DNA from: Actinomycetes bacterium
GTDB lineage: Bacteria; Actinomycetota; Acidimicrobiia; Acidimicrobiales; Acidimicrobiaceae
Assembly: GCA_021790735.1 (NCBI GenBank)
Contig: JAJYGI010000146.1
Coordinates: 1 to 45,104 of the forward strand
DNA length: 45,104 nucleotides
Reading direction: 5' to 3'
Part shown: positions 10,366-19,093 of the stretch, one piece after another
Layout: every line of letters starts with the position of its first letter
Numbering within the stretch: the first letter of the stretch is position 1
Position numbers and translations under genes: made by a program
Notes under the pieces: generated by a model
The model's database searches: none
Told to the model about the DNA's origin: nothing
What the model saw: only the letters and a program-made list of their open reading frames with translations

Positions 10366-10776
10366 CTAAGAAGGGAACTCTTCTTTGAGCTGGGACATCT
10401 CAATTGTGTAAGCTTGTCTATGATCTTCGCCACAGTGTCCATGTCCTTGAGTATGAAGATGAGCCTTAATGATCCGAGAACACTCCGCATTTAGGTAGAT
10501 GACGAGTTCCGATCTGTCTTGGTCCACTGTGAAGTGAGAGTACTCACTCCACAGGTTACGGGGAAGGTTCCTTGGATTGAATGACTTCACGTCTCTGGGA
10601 ACTCTAAGATAGAGTCTACGAGGCTCATCGATAACCCATTCACTGTTACAGGAGACGAGGCGGATGTACGAATCAGCATCTAACTCAGACTTAACGTTCT
10701 CAGACACCGTTGTCTCCTCCATAGTAAAGCAGCCTACCGTCTTGAGGCCGGTATCTCTAACGTACCTATGACACAA
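10366..10776 (-). CDS. Hypothetical protein with His/Cys-rich segment; start may be the internal ATG near 10722
   Basis: 136-aa ORF, compositionally coding-like; 'AHLHTQGHGHCGEDH' near the C-terminus; no family recognised. Confidence 0.5.
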   Translation of the reverse strand: MCHRYVRDTGLKTVGCFTMEETTVSENVKSELDADSYIRLVSCNSEWVIDEPRRLYLRVPRDVKSFNPRNLPRNLWSEYSHFTVDQDRSELVIYLNAECSRIIKAHLHTQGHGHCGEDHRQAYTIEMSQLKEEFPS

Positions 10777-10783
10777 TTCATAT

Positions 10784-10886
10784 CATCTTCATAATTAGAG
10801 ATACATCTTCATAATTAGAGATACATCTTCATAATTAGAGATACATCTTCATAATTAGAGATACATCTTCATAATTAGAGATACAT
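10784..10886. repeat. 20-bp tandem direct repeat, 5 perfect copies plus 3 nt (unit catcttcataattagagata)
   Basis: Direct reading: 'atacatcttc ataattagag' recurs exactly every 20 bp across 10781-10886. Confidence 0.98.
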
Positions 10887-10925
10887 AGTTACTTCACATC
10901 ACTATTTCAGGAGTAAAGTTGCACC

Positions 10926-11414
10926 TTATGAACCGTGTCGTACACCTATCAGCATCTTTGAACTAAACTCCCTGCGCTGCGCATCAGACCAAAGTCGTTC
11001 CAGAGCGTAAAATGAGCGAGTCGTCTCGTCGAAGACGTTTATAAGGATCGACCCGTAGTCCAAAAGAACCCAATTACCTTCCTTGAGACCCTCACTCAGA
11101 GTCGGTCTCTTACCGCATATCCCTCTTACTTGTTCAAAGATCGCCTCTGCGACTGCTCTAACGTGGCGTTCATTACTACCTGTACACACAACTAAGTAGT
11201 CAACTAAAGAGTGCTTGCCACGAAGGTCGAGAACGAGAACATCACTTGCACCTTTCACAAGCGCGGTTGCTGACGATGTGTATATGACCTCTATATCTTC
11301 CTCAATAACCCCTTCAAAGTCAGCTGGATTTTCTAAGGAGATCTCCAGTAGCGTATCTTCCACCGCTTTGCTTTCCCAAGCTTTACTGCCGGAACCGTTG
11401 AATGAATCTATCAT
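10926..11414 (-). CDS. rsfS: Ribosomal silencing factor RsfS (YbeB/iojap)
   Basis: 'ASDVLVLDLRGKHSLVDYLVVCTGSNERHVRAVAEAI...EGLKEGNWVLLDYGSILINVFDETTRSFYALERLW'; downstream of nadD. Confidence 0.94.
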   Translation of the reverse strand: MIDSFNGSGSKAWESKAVEDTLLEISLENPADFEGVIEEDIEVIYTSSATALVKGASDVLVLDLRGKHSLVDYLVVCTGSNERHVRAVAEAIFEQVRGICGKRPTLSEGLKEGNWVLLDYGSILINVFDETTRSFYALERLWSDAQRREFSSKMLIGVRHGS

Positions 11415-11503
11415 CTTCCTCCTACTACTACCTTAGCACTCCTCCTGGCTCAGCTGGACTGAACTCCCACAACGTCAGCAGTGTGTATTTTTTTAGTTCT
11501 GTC

Positions 11504-12085
11504 TCACTCCATAAATAGGCCGTGTTCCTGAATGAACTTGATTGCGAACTCCGGAAGTAAGAAACTCAGCGGTCGACCGTCTTTAACTCTTAGTCGAAGG
11601 TCCGTCGAGGATATAGCCAAAGAGGGAATTTCAACGCTTTGCCAGGTATCCCACCCCAAAATACTCTTTGGCATCTCAAAACCAGGCCGAGTAACAACTA
11701 TTAGACTGCACAACTTTGATAGTTCGTCACCTCTCTCCCAGGTGTGCATCTCCAACGCTGCATCGGCACCAACCACCAGAAAAAGACTATCGTCAGGGTA
11801 CATCTCGCTGTAGTGGGTCAAGGTATCGTAGGTATACGATCTACCGCCTCGCCTAATTTCTACATCTGAAGCGAAGTAGCCTTCCATATTGGATACGGCT
11901 TGACGCACTAGATCGAAACGGGTCTGAGCGGGGGTTAGATACCTTGCATTCTCTTTCTGCCACGGAATGTTGGCAACTACTAGGTGAACCTCGTCAAGAC
12001 CTCCGCTAAACTTCGCATTGACCGCCGCAACTAGATGTCCGATATGTATTGGATCGAAGGTACCGCCAAAGATACCTATGTTCAT
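11504..12085 (-). CDS. nadD: Nicotinate-nucleotide adenylyltransferase
   Basis: 'MNIGIFGGTFDPIHIGHLVAA' (GGTFDPxHxGH) and C-terminal 'ISSTDLRLRVKDGRPLSFLLPEFAIKFIQEHGLF'. Confidence 0.96.
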   Translation of the reverse strand: MNIGIFGGTFDPIHIGHLVAAVNAKFSGGLDEVHLVVANIPWQKENARYLTPAQTRFDLVRQAVSNMEGYFASDVEIRRGGRSYTYDTLTHYSEMYPDDSLFLVVGADAALEMHTWERGDELSKLCSLIVVTRPGFEMPKSILGWDTWQSVEIPSLAISSTDLRLRVKDGRPLSFLLPEFAIKFIQEHGLFME

Positions 12086-12087
12086 CT

Positions 12088-13044
12088 CTAATGTCCCCTC
12101 AGGGCCGCTACCACGGGCGCAAAGCTATCAACGTCGTCCTCGTGGATACTCCAGTAGCTGAAGCCGAATCTCTCACGTCGCATCTCCAGCTGTTCGACTA
12201 TGCTCTCCACAGTACCAACGAGCACCGGAGGCATCCTATAAGCCTCCTTTACATCAACACCTAGCTGCGTTGCAACTTCTTTTACGACCTTGTGGTGATC
12301 GTCGCCTACATAGACGAACGCACTCCGACAGTGTAGCTCAGCCTTACGTCCAAACTCGTCTAACTTAGCCTGTACTAGCGTGGACTTTTGCTGGTAACTG
12401 GCCTCAGACATCTCGTCTAACGTCTCTTTAGCGTACTCTCCCAGCCTTAGAGACGGATTTATGCTCACAATATCCGCAAAACGAGCCGCAAGAGAAAGGA
12501 CTCGGGGACCGCCTCCACCTACCAAAATCTTTGGTAGAAGATCGGGAGTTATCGATGGATAGAGCTGAAACTCCGATACTTCATAGTACGAACCAGAAAA
12601 GCTAAAGCGGGACTGTAAGAGGCTCGTCGTTATGAGTTCAAGAGACTCCTCAAGACGATCTACCCTTACTTTAGGGGAGTCCATAGTAATACCCAGCTGA
12701 CTGTAGTCACTTTCCTGCCAACCGGCACCTATACCAAGTTCAAAACGTCCTTTCGACAAAAGAGCTAACGTGGCAGCCTCTCGGGCTAGGAGTAAGGGGT
12801 TTCTTAGATCGTTCGAGACGACCATGGTACCGATCTTCAGACTAGTCTTTGCGGCTAGATAGCCAAGAGAAGACAGTGGTGCAAAGGAGTCATCTATGTG
12901 GTCTGGAAGCGTCACCGTACCAAAGCCGAGTCGCTCCAGTTTAGAAACTACTCCTAACCAATCATCGACACAGTTGGCATGCTTCAGTTGAACTCCAAAA
13001 CGAAATGGATACATTGGCAAAATAGTAGATGATCTTGTGCACAT
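12088..13044 (-). CDS. LLM-class (F420-dependent type) oxidoreductase; alternative start MYPFRFG at 13014
   Basis: 'FGVQLKHANCVDDWLGVVSKLERLGFGTVTLPDH', 'GRFELGIGAGWQESDYSQLGI', 'ILVGGGGPRVLSLAARFADIV'. Confidence 0.9.
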   Translation of the reverse strand: MCTRSSTILPMYPFRFGVQLKHANCVDDWLGVVSKLERLGFGTVTLPDHIDDSFAPLSSLGYLAAKTSLKIGTMVVSNDLRNPLLLAREAATLALLSKGRFELGIGAGWQESDYSQLGITMDSPKVRVDRLEESLELITTSLLQSRFSFSGSYYEVSEFQLYPSITPDLLPKILVGGGGPRVLSLAARFADIVSINPSLRLGEYAKETLDEMSEASYQQKSTLVQAKLDEFGRKAELHCRSAFVYVGDDHHKVVKEVATQLGVDVKEAYRMPPVLVGTVESIVEQLEMRRERFGFSYWSIHEDDVDSFAPVVAALRGH

Positions 13045-13186
13045 TAGTACCGTTCAGATATCGATTGATACACGAGGTTAGTAACATAGAAGAGGTACAA
13101 CGCTTGACCTTCTGGTGAGATTACAAGGGTCGGCAAGTAAACAGTAGGCTTAGGGAAACTTCAGATAAGAGATGAGAGAGAGCTAG

Positions 13187-14521
13187 ATGGGCTGGACACC
13201 GTGGGACTGGAAAGAACTCAACGTTGCACAACAGCCTGATTGGCCAGATCTAAACCAGCTCGAACTCGTTGAAAAGGAGCTTTCTGCCTACGCCCCTTTG
13301 GTTTACCCTACTGAGATAGAGATCTTAAAAAGCTCGCTGGCTAAAGCCACCAAGGGAGAAGCCTTTCTTTTGCAGGCTGGCGACTGCGCTGAGTCTTTCA
13401 ACGATCACTCTGCCCAAAACGTGCGCGACCGACTAAAAGTCATCCTCCAGATGGCCGTCGTACTAACGTACTCCTCTGGTGTATCGGTCATTAAGGTCGG
13501 TCGAATGGCTGGACAGTACGCAAAGCCACGATCCGCTCCTACGGAAAACTACCAAGGAATTGAGCTGCCATCGTTTCGCGGTCACATCGTTCACTCCGAT
13601 GAGCCCGATCTTAAAAAGAGAACACCTGACCCTAAAAGGCTCCTTAGAGCGTACCAACAGTCGCTGTCGACGATCAATATCTTGAAGTCACTGACAACGG
13701 GTGGGTTCGCAGACCTATCCGAGGTCCACACATGGAACCAGGAGTTTGTCGCCTCTTCTTCCGAAGGAGAACGTTACGACGCGATCGCCACAGAGATAAC
13801 AAGAGCGCTCAACTTTATGGAAGCCTGCGGCATTAATCTCGACAAAGAGGTTGCGCTAAAGCAGGTTCAGTTCTGGACTTCCCACGAAGCGTTGCTCCTT
13901 GGATATGAGACAGCGCTTACCCGCATGGACCCCAAGAGCAAGAGATACTATGATCTATCTGCCCACATGATCTGGATCGGAGAAAGAACAAGAGATCTAA
14001 ACGGTGCTCATGTACGCTTCGCCTCAGGTATATCAAATCCCATAGGTTTGAAGGTGGGACCCAAGATGACGCCTGAGGAGTTAGACGAGATATGCAAGGT
14101 ACTAAATCCTGAGAACGTCCCTGGTCGACTAACGCTAATCACCCGGATGGGTGCTGAGACCCTAAAGTCTCGTCTTCCAGCACTCATTGAACAAGTTCAG
14201 AGAAGCAAGCATAACGTGCTTTGGACCTGCGACCCAATGCACGGAAACACCTTCGCCTCTACACAAGGTCTAAAGACCCGACGTTTTGACGACGTTATCG
14301 GCGAGATCCGAGCCTTCTTCGAAGTCCATCGTGAGATCGGCACTTGGCCAGGAGGTATTCATATCGAACTCACTGGCGACGACGTCACTGAGTGCCTCGG
14401 AGGGTCGTCAGAGGTGTTCGAAAGTGAACTTGACACCCAATACAACACCATCTGTGATCCGCGGTTAAACGCCAGGCAGTCACTAGATTTAGCCTACCAA
14501 GTCGCGGAAATGCTGTTTTAG
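13187..14521 (+). CDS. 3-deoxy-7-phosphoheptulonate synthase, class II
   Basis: 'FLLQAGDCAESF', 'VIKVGRMAGQYAKPRS', 'LWTCDPMHGNT', 'GGIHIELTGDDVTECLGG'. Confidence 0.97.
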   Translation: MGWTPWDWKELNVAQQPDWPDLNQLELVEKELSAYAPLVYPTEIEILKSSLAKATKGEAFLLQAGDCAESFNDHSAQNVRDRLKVILQMAVVLTYSSGVSVIKVGRMAGQYAKPRSAPTENYQGIELPSFRGHIVHSDEPDLKKRTPDPKRLLRAYQQSLSTINILKSLTTGGFADLSEVHTWNQEFVASSSEGERYDAIATEITRALNFMEACGINLDKEVALKQVQFWTSHEALLLGYETALTRMDPKSKRYYDLSAHMIWIGERTRDLNGAHVRFASGISNPIGLKVGPKMTPEELDEICKVLNPENVPGRLTLITRMGAETLKSRLPALIEQVQRSKHNVLWTCDPMHGNTFASTQGLKTRRFDDVIGEIRAFFEVHREIGTWPGGIHIELTGDDVTECLGGSSEVFESELDTQYNTICDPRLNARQSLDLAYQVAEMLF

Positions 14522-14653
14522 CGCTTGTAAAGACGCTCCCCGTGAATATATTGTTATTGATCTGTTAGAGATTATCGGTCTTTATATTTTCAGAATTAAC
14601 CAAAACGTGCCGACTTAACGTGTGCAATTCAATCAACACAAGGAGAGCCACCG

Positions 14654-16093
14654 GTGGTAAGAAAAAACGCTTCCATACTGACCCAACCCGTGCCGATACT
14701 GTCACTGCTCCTCTCCTTAGTGCTCATAGCTGCAGCTTTTGTTATAGCACCAATGAGCCCCACATCAAAAGGGATAAGATCTCTTCAAGGCACCAAGTTG
14801 GCTAACTCTTCGGGGGTTCCAGGATACCTAGAGGTTGGCAGCGATGGATCGATCTACTCTTTCTCGACACCAAATCTTGGCGGGATGGGTGGGCACCCAC
14901 TCAACCAGCCGATAGTAGGAATGGCGGCGATGCCCAATGGGCTAGGATACTGGGAGGTAGCCTCAGACGGTGGCATATTTACATTCGGACAAGCTGGGTT
15001 CTACGGGTCGATGGGCGGACACCCACTAAATAAACCCATCGTTGGGATGGCTTACGACCCTGCAACTGGAGGATACTGGGAGGTAGCCTCAGACGGTGGA
15101 ATTTTCTCTTTCAATGCTCCATTTTATGGATCCATGGGGGGTAAACCGTTGAATCAACCTATCGTCGGGATGGCAGCTACTCCAGACGGTAAAGGATACT
15201 GGTTGGTCGCATCTGACGGAGGCATATTTACATTCGGAGACGCTGGGTTCTACGGGTCGATGGGCGGACACCCACTAAATAAACCCGTCGTTGGGATGGC
15301 AGCTACTCCAGACGGTCTAGGGTACTGGGAGGTAGCCTCAGACGGAGGCATATTTACATTCGGAGACGCTGGGTTCTCCGGCTCTATGGGCGGACAGTCC
15401 ATACCTGCTCCCGTGGTCGCAATAGCCGCAACTGACGTAACCTCACTTGTTGCTCCAGGAGCCACTGGATATGACATATCTAACTGGCAGTGTGGGAACT
15501 ATCCGCCCCAAGCACCTCTTTACGTCGTCGAGATCAGTGGTTGGCCGTACTCACAGACAACACCGACTTCGTGTCTACAAAGTGAGGTTGCCTGGGGAGG
15601 ACAACAGACCCAGTTCTACATCTTTATGGGGGACAACACTCCAATCCCCGCAGGGGCACCGGCTCCACCGCCTTGTCCCGCCGGACTAAGCCAAGGAGAC
15701 TGTGCAGGATGGCAAGATGGCTACAGTCAAGCCGCCTATGCCTACGGCATCTCACAAAATGCCGGAGTACACTCTTCTGTATGGTGGTTAGACGTTGAGA
15801 CCTCTGCAAGTAGTTGGAGTTCTTCACAGAGCCAAAACTACCAGGCCATACTTGGTGCAATGGCAGCTCTAAAGTCAAATGGTGCACTTGTTGGAGTATA
15901 TTCGACGTACCTGCAGTGGCCGGAGATCGCCGGACCGTCAGCCGCCCTTCCCTCAGGTACCCCTATTTGGGTGGCAGACTGGAATACTAGTAGTCCCTCT
16001 GCAGCGTGTGCACAAGCGACACCCTTCGGAGGTGGATTTCTCGCACAGGTTCAGACCCTCCCGACAAACTTTGATAATGATGTCTCTTGCTGA
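14654..16093 (+). CDS. Secreted protein: signal/TM segment, tandem ~42-aa 'GYWEVASDGGIFTFG.AGFYGSMGG' repeats, C-terminal GH25/DUF1906-like glycoside-hydrolase-like domain
   Basis: AAGGAGAG upstream of GTG 14654; N-terminal hydrophobic 'LSLLLSLVLIAAAFVIAP'; repeats read directly; C-terminus 'GYDISNWQCGNYPP...WWLDVETSASSW...GVYSTYLQWPEI...PIWVADWN'. Confidence 0.88.
   Translation: MVRKNASILTQPVPILSLLLSLVLIAAAFVIAPMSPTSKGIRSLQGTKLANSSGVPGYLEVGSDGSIYSFSTPNLGGMGGHPLNQPIVGMAAMPNGLGYWEVASDGGIFTFGQAGFYGSMGGHPLNKPIVGMAYDPATGGYWEVASDGGIFSFNAPFYGSMGGKPLNQPIVGMAATPDGKGYWLVASDGGIFTFGDAGFYGSMGGHPLNKPVVGMAATPDGLGYWEVASDGGIFTFGDAGFSGSMGGQSIPAPVVAIAATDVTSLVAPGATGYDISNWQCGNYPPQAPLYVVEISGWPYSQTTPTSCLQSEVAWGGQQTQFYIFMGDNTPIPAGAPAPPPCPAGLSQGDCAGWQDGYSQAAYAYGISQNAGVHSSVWWLDVETSASSWSSSQSQNYQAILGAMAALKSNGALVGVYSTYLQWPEIAGPSAALPSGTPIWVADWNTSSPSAACAQATPFGGGFLAQVQTLPTNFDNDVSC
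14940..15400 (+). repeat. Intragenic repeats encoding VASDGGIF modules
   Basis: 'ctacgggtcgatgggcggacacccactaaataaaccc' occurs at ~15001 and ~15250; 'tactgggaggtagcctcagacgg' recurs several times. Confidence 0.93.
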
Positions 16094-16236
16094 ACGTAGC
16101 AACCATCTATCCACACAAAACCAAAAGGGTAGGCTCGCGGCTCTCAAATACGCTATCCGCACCGACTACTTAGTTGTCTTTGGGACTCATATGATCATGT
16201 TCAATCCCAGAGGCGAAAACGCCTTGGTTAATCTCT

Positions 16237-16818
16237 CTAGATTGAACGAAGTAGTCTGAAGCCCTTTGATCGAGAACCCTCAACGACAAGCGCCCTCCCT
16301 TCTCCAAACCAGACACCGATGTCTCTCGAAACTTGATCTCCTAAAAATAGCGTACAGAAGCTCTCTATAACCCCGAAGTGCGTTACGAGACCCACACAGT
16401 TCGCAAAGTAGTCCTTATCTAAAAACTCTATAAGTCGACGAGTCCGCAGTTCAAGATCGTCCATCGACTCTCCACCGGAAGCAATCGGACGATCCTTAGG
16501 AAGACGGAGTCCATACTCTCCGAGATCGTCGTAGCTAAGCGAGTCGGTCGCTCCAGGATGAACCTCACATAAAAGGCACGTTGGAAGTCCTATAGGTACC
16601 CTAAGCACGCCGCCCAATATTTGAGCACTCTGTCTTGAGCGTCGCATCGAAGAGCACAGGATAAAGTCAGGCACAAGGGCAAGACTTAGGAGCTCCTCTC
16701 CCACTTCCCTCACCTGTACTACGCCCTTAGGCGTAAGACCCATACATCCGCGGTGTCCACCTACAACCCTATAGTTACCGAGTTGAGACTGTCCATGTCT
16801 AACTAGAGTGAGGCGCAT
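16237..16818 (-). CDS. Histidine phosphatase family protein (phosphoglycerate mutase-like)
   Basis: 'LTLVRHGQSQLGN' (RHG), 'CSSMRRSRQSAQIL', 'GGESMDDLELRTRRLIEFL', 'VGLVTHFGVIESF'. Confidence 0.92.
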   Translation of the reverse strand: MRLTLVRHGQSQLGNYRVVGGHRGCMGLTPKGVVQVREVGEELLSLALVPDFILCSSMRRSRQSAQILGGVLRVPIGLPTCLLCEVHPGATDSLSYDDLGEYGLRLPKDRPIASGGESMDDLELRTRRLIEFLDKDYFANCVGLVTHFGVIESFCTLFLGDQVSRDIGVWFGEGRALVVEGSRSKGFRLLRSI

Positions 16819-16836
16819 ATACGTCTGTCACTAACA

Positions 16837-18210
16837 CTAAACTCCAGTCGATATGAACTCTTCGAGTTGTCGTAGTGTCCTACACTCAAACACACCATCG
16901 CAGTAAGGTCTGTAGGTAGATATAATCGAGTCACCGCTGTTCCAGTAGGACTTCGGCTCGGGATTAAGCCAATAGATGTGACGAGACCTCTCCTTTAATC
17001 GTCTTAAGACATCTTCCCTACCTGGGTGGTAGTTACTCCTCGCATCGCCACAGATAATCAATGTAGTTCTTTTAGTAACTGCGTCAAGATAACGTTTCTC
17101 GAAGAGATCAAGAGAGTTCCCATAGTCCGAGTGACCGTCAAGACCGACCACCTTCGCCTTGGTAGTTATGTTCCGAAGCGACTCGTTAACGTCGTTCTCT
17201 GGTTTAAAGTAACCAGTCACTTCATCAATAGTATCAATGAAGACGAAGCTTCTCATCTTTGAAAATGAACCGGACATGACGTAGAGTAACTGCATTGTAA
17301 AGCGTGCAAATGAGGCCACTGAACCAGATATGTCAGAGATCAAGACAATCTCGGGTTTTGATACCTTTGGCTTGTGAAAATAAAGGTCAGCCGGAGTGCC
17401 TCCATAAGACATCGCCTCCCTCATGGTTTTTCTAAAGTCCATAGTGGCTTCCTTGGTCGAAAGATGTCGCTGAGCAAGTCGAGTAGCCAGTTTCTTAGCC
17501 ATAGGTATCATCAATCGTTGGAGATCTTCAATCTCCTCTCTTGACGCATGAACAATGTCCACATCTTCTGGCAGACGAAGTGCCAAAGTCCTCGCTACCG
17601 CAGATGAACCTCTATCACCCACCAATCGCCTAAGCACCTCGGAGTCTACCTCAGAGCGAATCAATCTCATCGCCCGGTCTGAACGATCGCTCGTTCGTTC
17701 CACAACTTCATACTGTTGCTTTTGAGCCAGGCCGTACAAAAAGCTTCTAACTACGTCTTCAAGATCGAGTTGCCTCAAAGTCCTATAGGTGTAGTAGACA
17801 CCACCTACCGGTCGTCCTTTTTCCATTCCCGAAAAGGACGTTACGGCTTTTTTAATCGCTGCTCTTATCGCCGATTGGTCCTCGTTAAGAAGCGCTTCAA
17901 CTAGCTGTCTCCTAATCTCAAGAGCCCTCTGTTCACTTTGGTCTGACTCGTCTATCTCTGCGCCTTGATCTTGGTCTTGTCGATAGTACCTAGTCGGAGC
18001 AGCCGGAAAAAAGACATCAAATAACCTGTCGAATAGTTTTTTATACTGGATGTCTTTCACCAACGTCGCACCAAGCGCACATCGGAACAGGTCTCTATCC
18101 AATATATCGATCGCGCCCACAGACTGTAGCGCATCAACAACCTCAGACTGAGATACCTTGACGTTAGCCTCTCTCAGAGCCTCAACAAAGCCAAGCATCT
18201 CTTCGTTCAA
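16837..18210 (-). CDS. VWA domain-containing CoxE-like protein
   Basis: MIDAS-like 'IVLISDISGSVASFARFTMQLLYVM', 'RSFVFIDTIDEVT', 'TTLIICGDARSNYHPG'; coupled to MoxR ATPase. Confidence 0.9.
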   Translation of the reverse strand: MNEEMLGFVEALREANVKVSQSEVVDALQSVGAIDILDRDLFRCALGATLVKDIQYKKLFDRLFDVFFPAAPTRYYRQDQDQGAEIDESDQSEQRALEIRRQLVEALLNEDQSAIRAAIKKAVTSFSGMEKGRPVGGVYYTYRTLRQLDLEDVVRSFLYGLAQKQQYEVVERTSDRSDRAMRLIRSEVDSEVLRRLVGDRGSSAVARTLALRLPEDVDIVHASREEIEDLQRLMIPMAKKLATRLAQRHLSTKEATMDFRKTMREAMSYGGTPADLYFHKPKVSKPEIVLISDISGSVASFARFTMQLLYVMSGSFSKMRSFVFIDTIDEVTGYFKPENDVNESLRNITTKAKVVGLDGHSDYGNSLDLFEKRYLDAVTKRTTLIICGDARSNYHPGREDVLRRLKERSRHIYWLNPEPKSYWNSGDSIISTYRPYCDGVFECRTLRQLEEFISTGV

Positions 18211-19085
18211 TCAAAAACCATCCTGCCGCTCTCTAAAACGCTTTTGACAGAGTCGATATCGGAACGGTACTTCAGGAGTATATTCAAGGTCGCCATTGTC
18301 GTATCTCGATCTAGCGTCCCCACACCCATCTCTACCAACGACATCGCCCAGTCAAGACTCTCTGAGATCGAGGGTCTCTTCTTAAGATCCATGTCTCTAA
18401 GTTTCGAGACATATTTAGCTATTTGATCAGCCAATACGTCGTTAAGTCCACTAACTTTTGACTCAATGATCTCTCTCTCCCGATCGACATCTGGGTAGTC
18501 AAGGAACAGGTAAAGACAGCGACGTTTTAAAGCCTCAGATAGATCTCTAGTTCCGTTAGAAGTAAGGAAGACCAGAGGTATCTGTTTTGACGTGACGGTG
18601 CCTAGTTCTGGGATAGATACTTGGAAGTCAGAGAGCACCTCAAGCAGAAGGGCTTCGGCCTCAACTTCAAGGCGATCCACCTCGTCTATCAACAAGACAC
18701 ACTGGCTAGGTGTACGCAACGCTCTAAGCAGAGGGCGCTCAAGCAGATACTCCTCAGAAAAAATATCTTCACTGAGAACGTTCCACTGTTCTTTTGCGTC
18801 TGCATCTTTGGCCTGGATACGAAGAAGTTGTTTTCTGTAGTTCCATTCATATAGAGCCTTCGCTTCATCAAGTCCTTCGTAACACTGGAGCCTGATCAGC
18901 TCCATAGTCACCATATGCGCTACCGACTTGGCCAACTCTGTCTTCCCAGTACCAGCCGGTCCCTCTATAAGCACTGGCTTTTCCAGAATCGCAGCAAGAT
19001 ACACTACAGTAGCGATCTCCTTACTAGGTAGATACCCCTGCGACTTTAGTAGTTCTTCAACCTTTGATATCGAGTCAAATCGCAA
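18207..19085 (-). CDS. MoxR-family AAA+ ATPase
   Basis: Walker A 'GPAGTGKTELAKSVA', Walker B 'CVLLIDEVDRLE', 'LTSNGTRDLSEALKRRCLYLFLDYP'. Confidence 0.93.
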   Translation of the reverse strand: MRFDSISKVEELLKSQGYLPSKEIATVVYLAAILEKPVLIEGPAGTGKTELAKSVAHMVTMELIRLQCYEGLDEAKALYEWNYRKQLLRIQAKDADAKEQWNVLSEDIFSEEYLLERPLLRALRTPSQCVLLIDEVDRLEVEAEALLLEVLSDFQVSIPELGTVTSKQIPLVFLTSNGTRDLSEALKRRCLYLFLDYPDVDREREIIESKVSGLNDVLADQIAKYVSKLRDMDLKKRPSISESLDWAMSLVEMGVGTLDRDTTMATLNILLKYRSDIDSVKSVLESGRMVFD

Positions 19086-19093
19086 CTTGATTC

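Noticed and set aside
10784-10886. CRISPR-like array
   Set aside because: 20-bp units are contiguous with no spacers and no cas genes nearby.
15879-16259. 126-aa ORF overlapping the 3' end of the secreted repeat protein
   Set aside because: First two thirds are an alternative frame of the GH25-like domain; no RBS or family motif.
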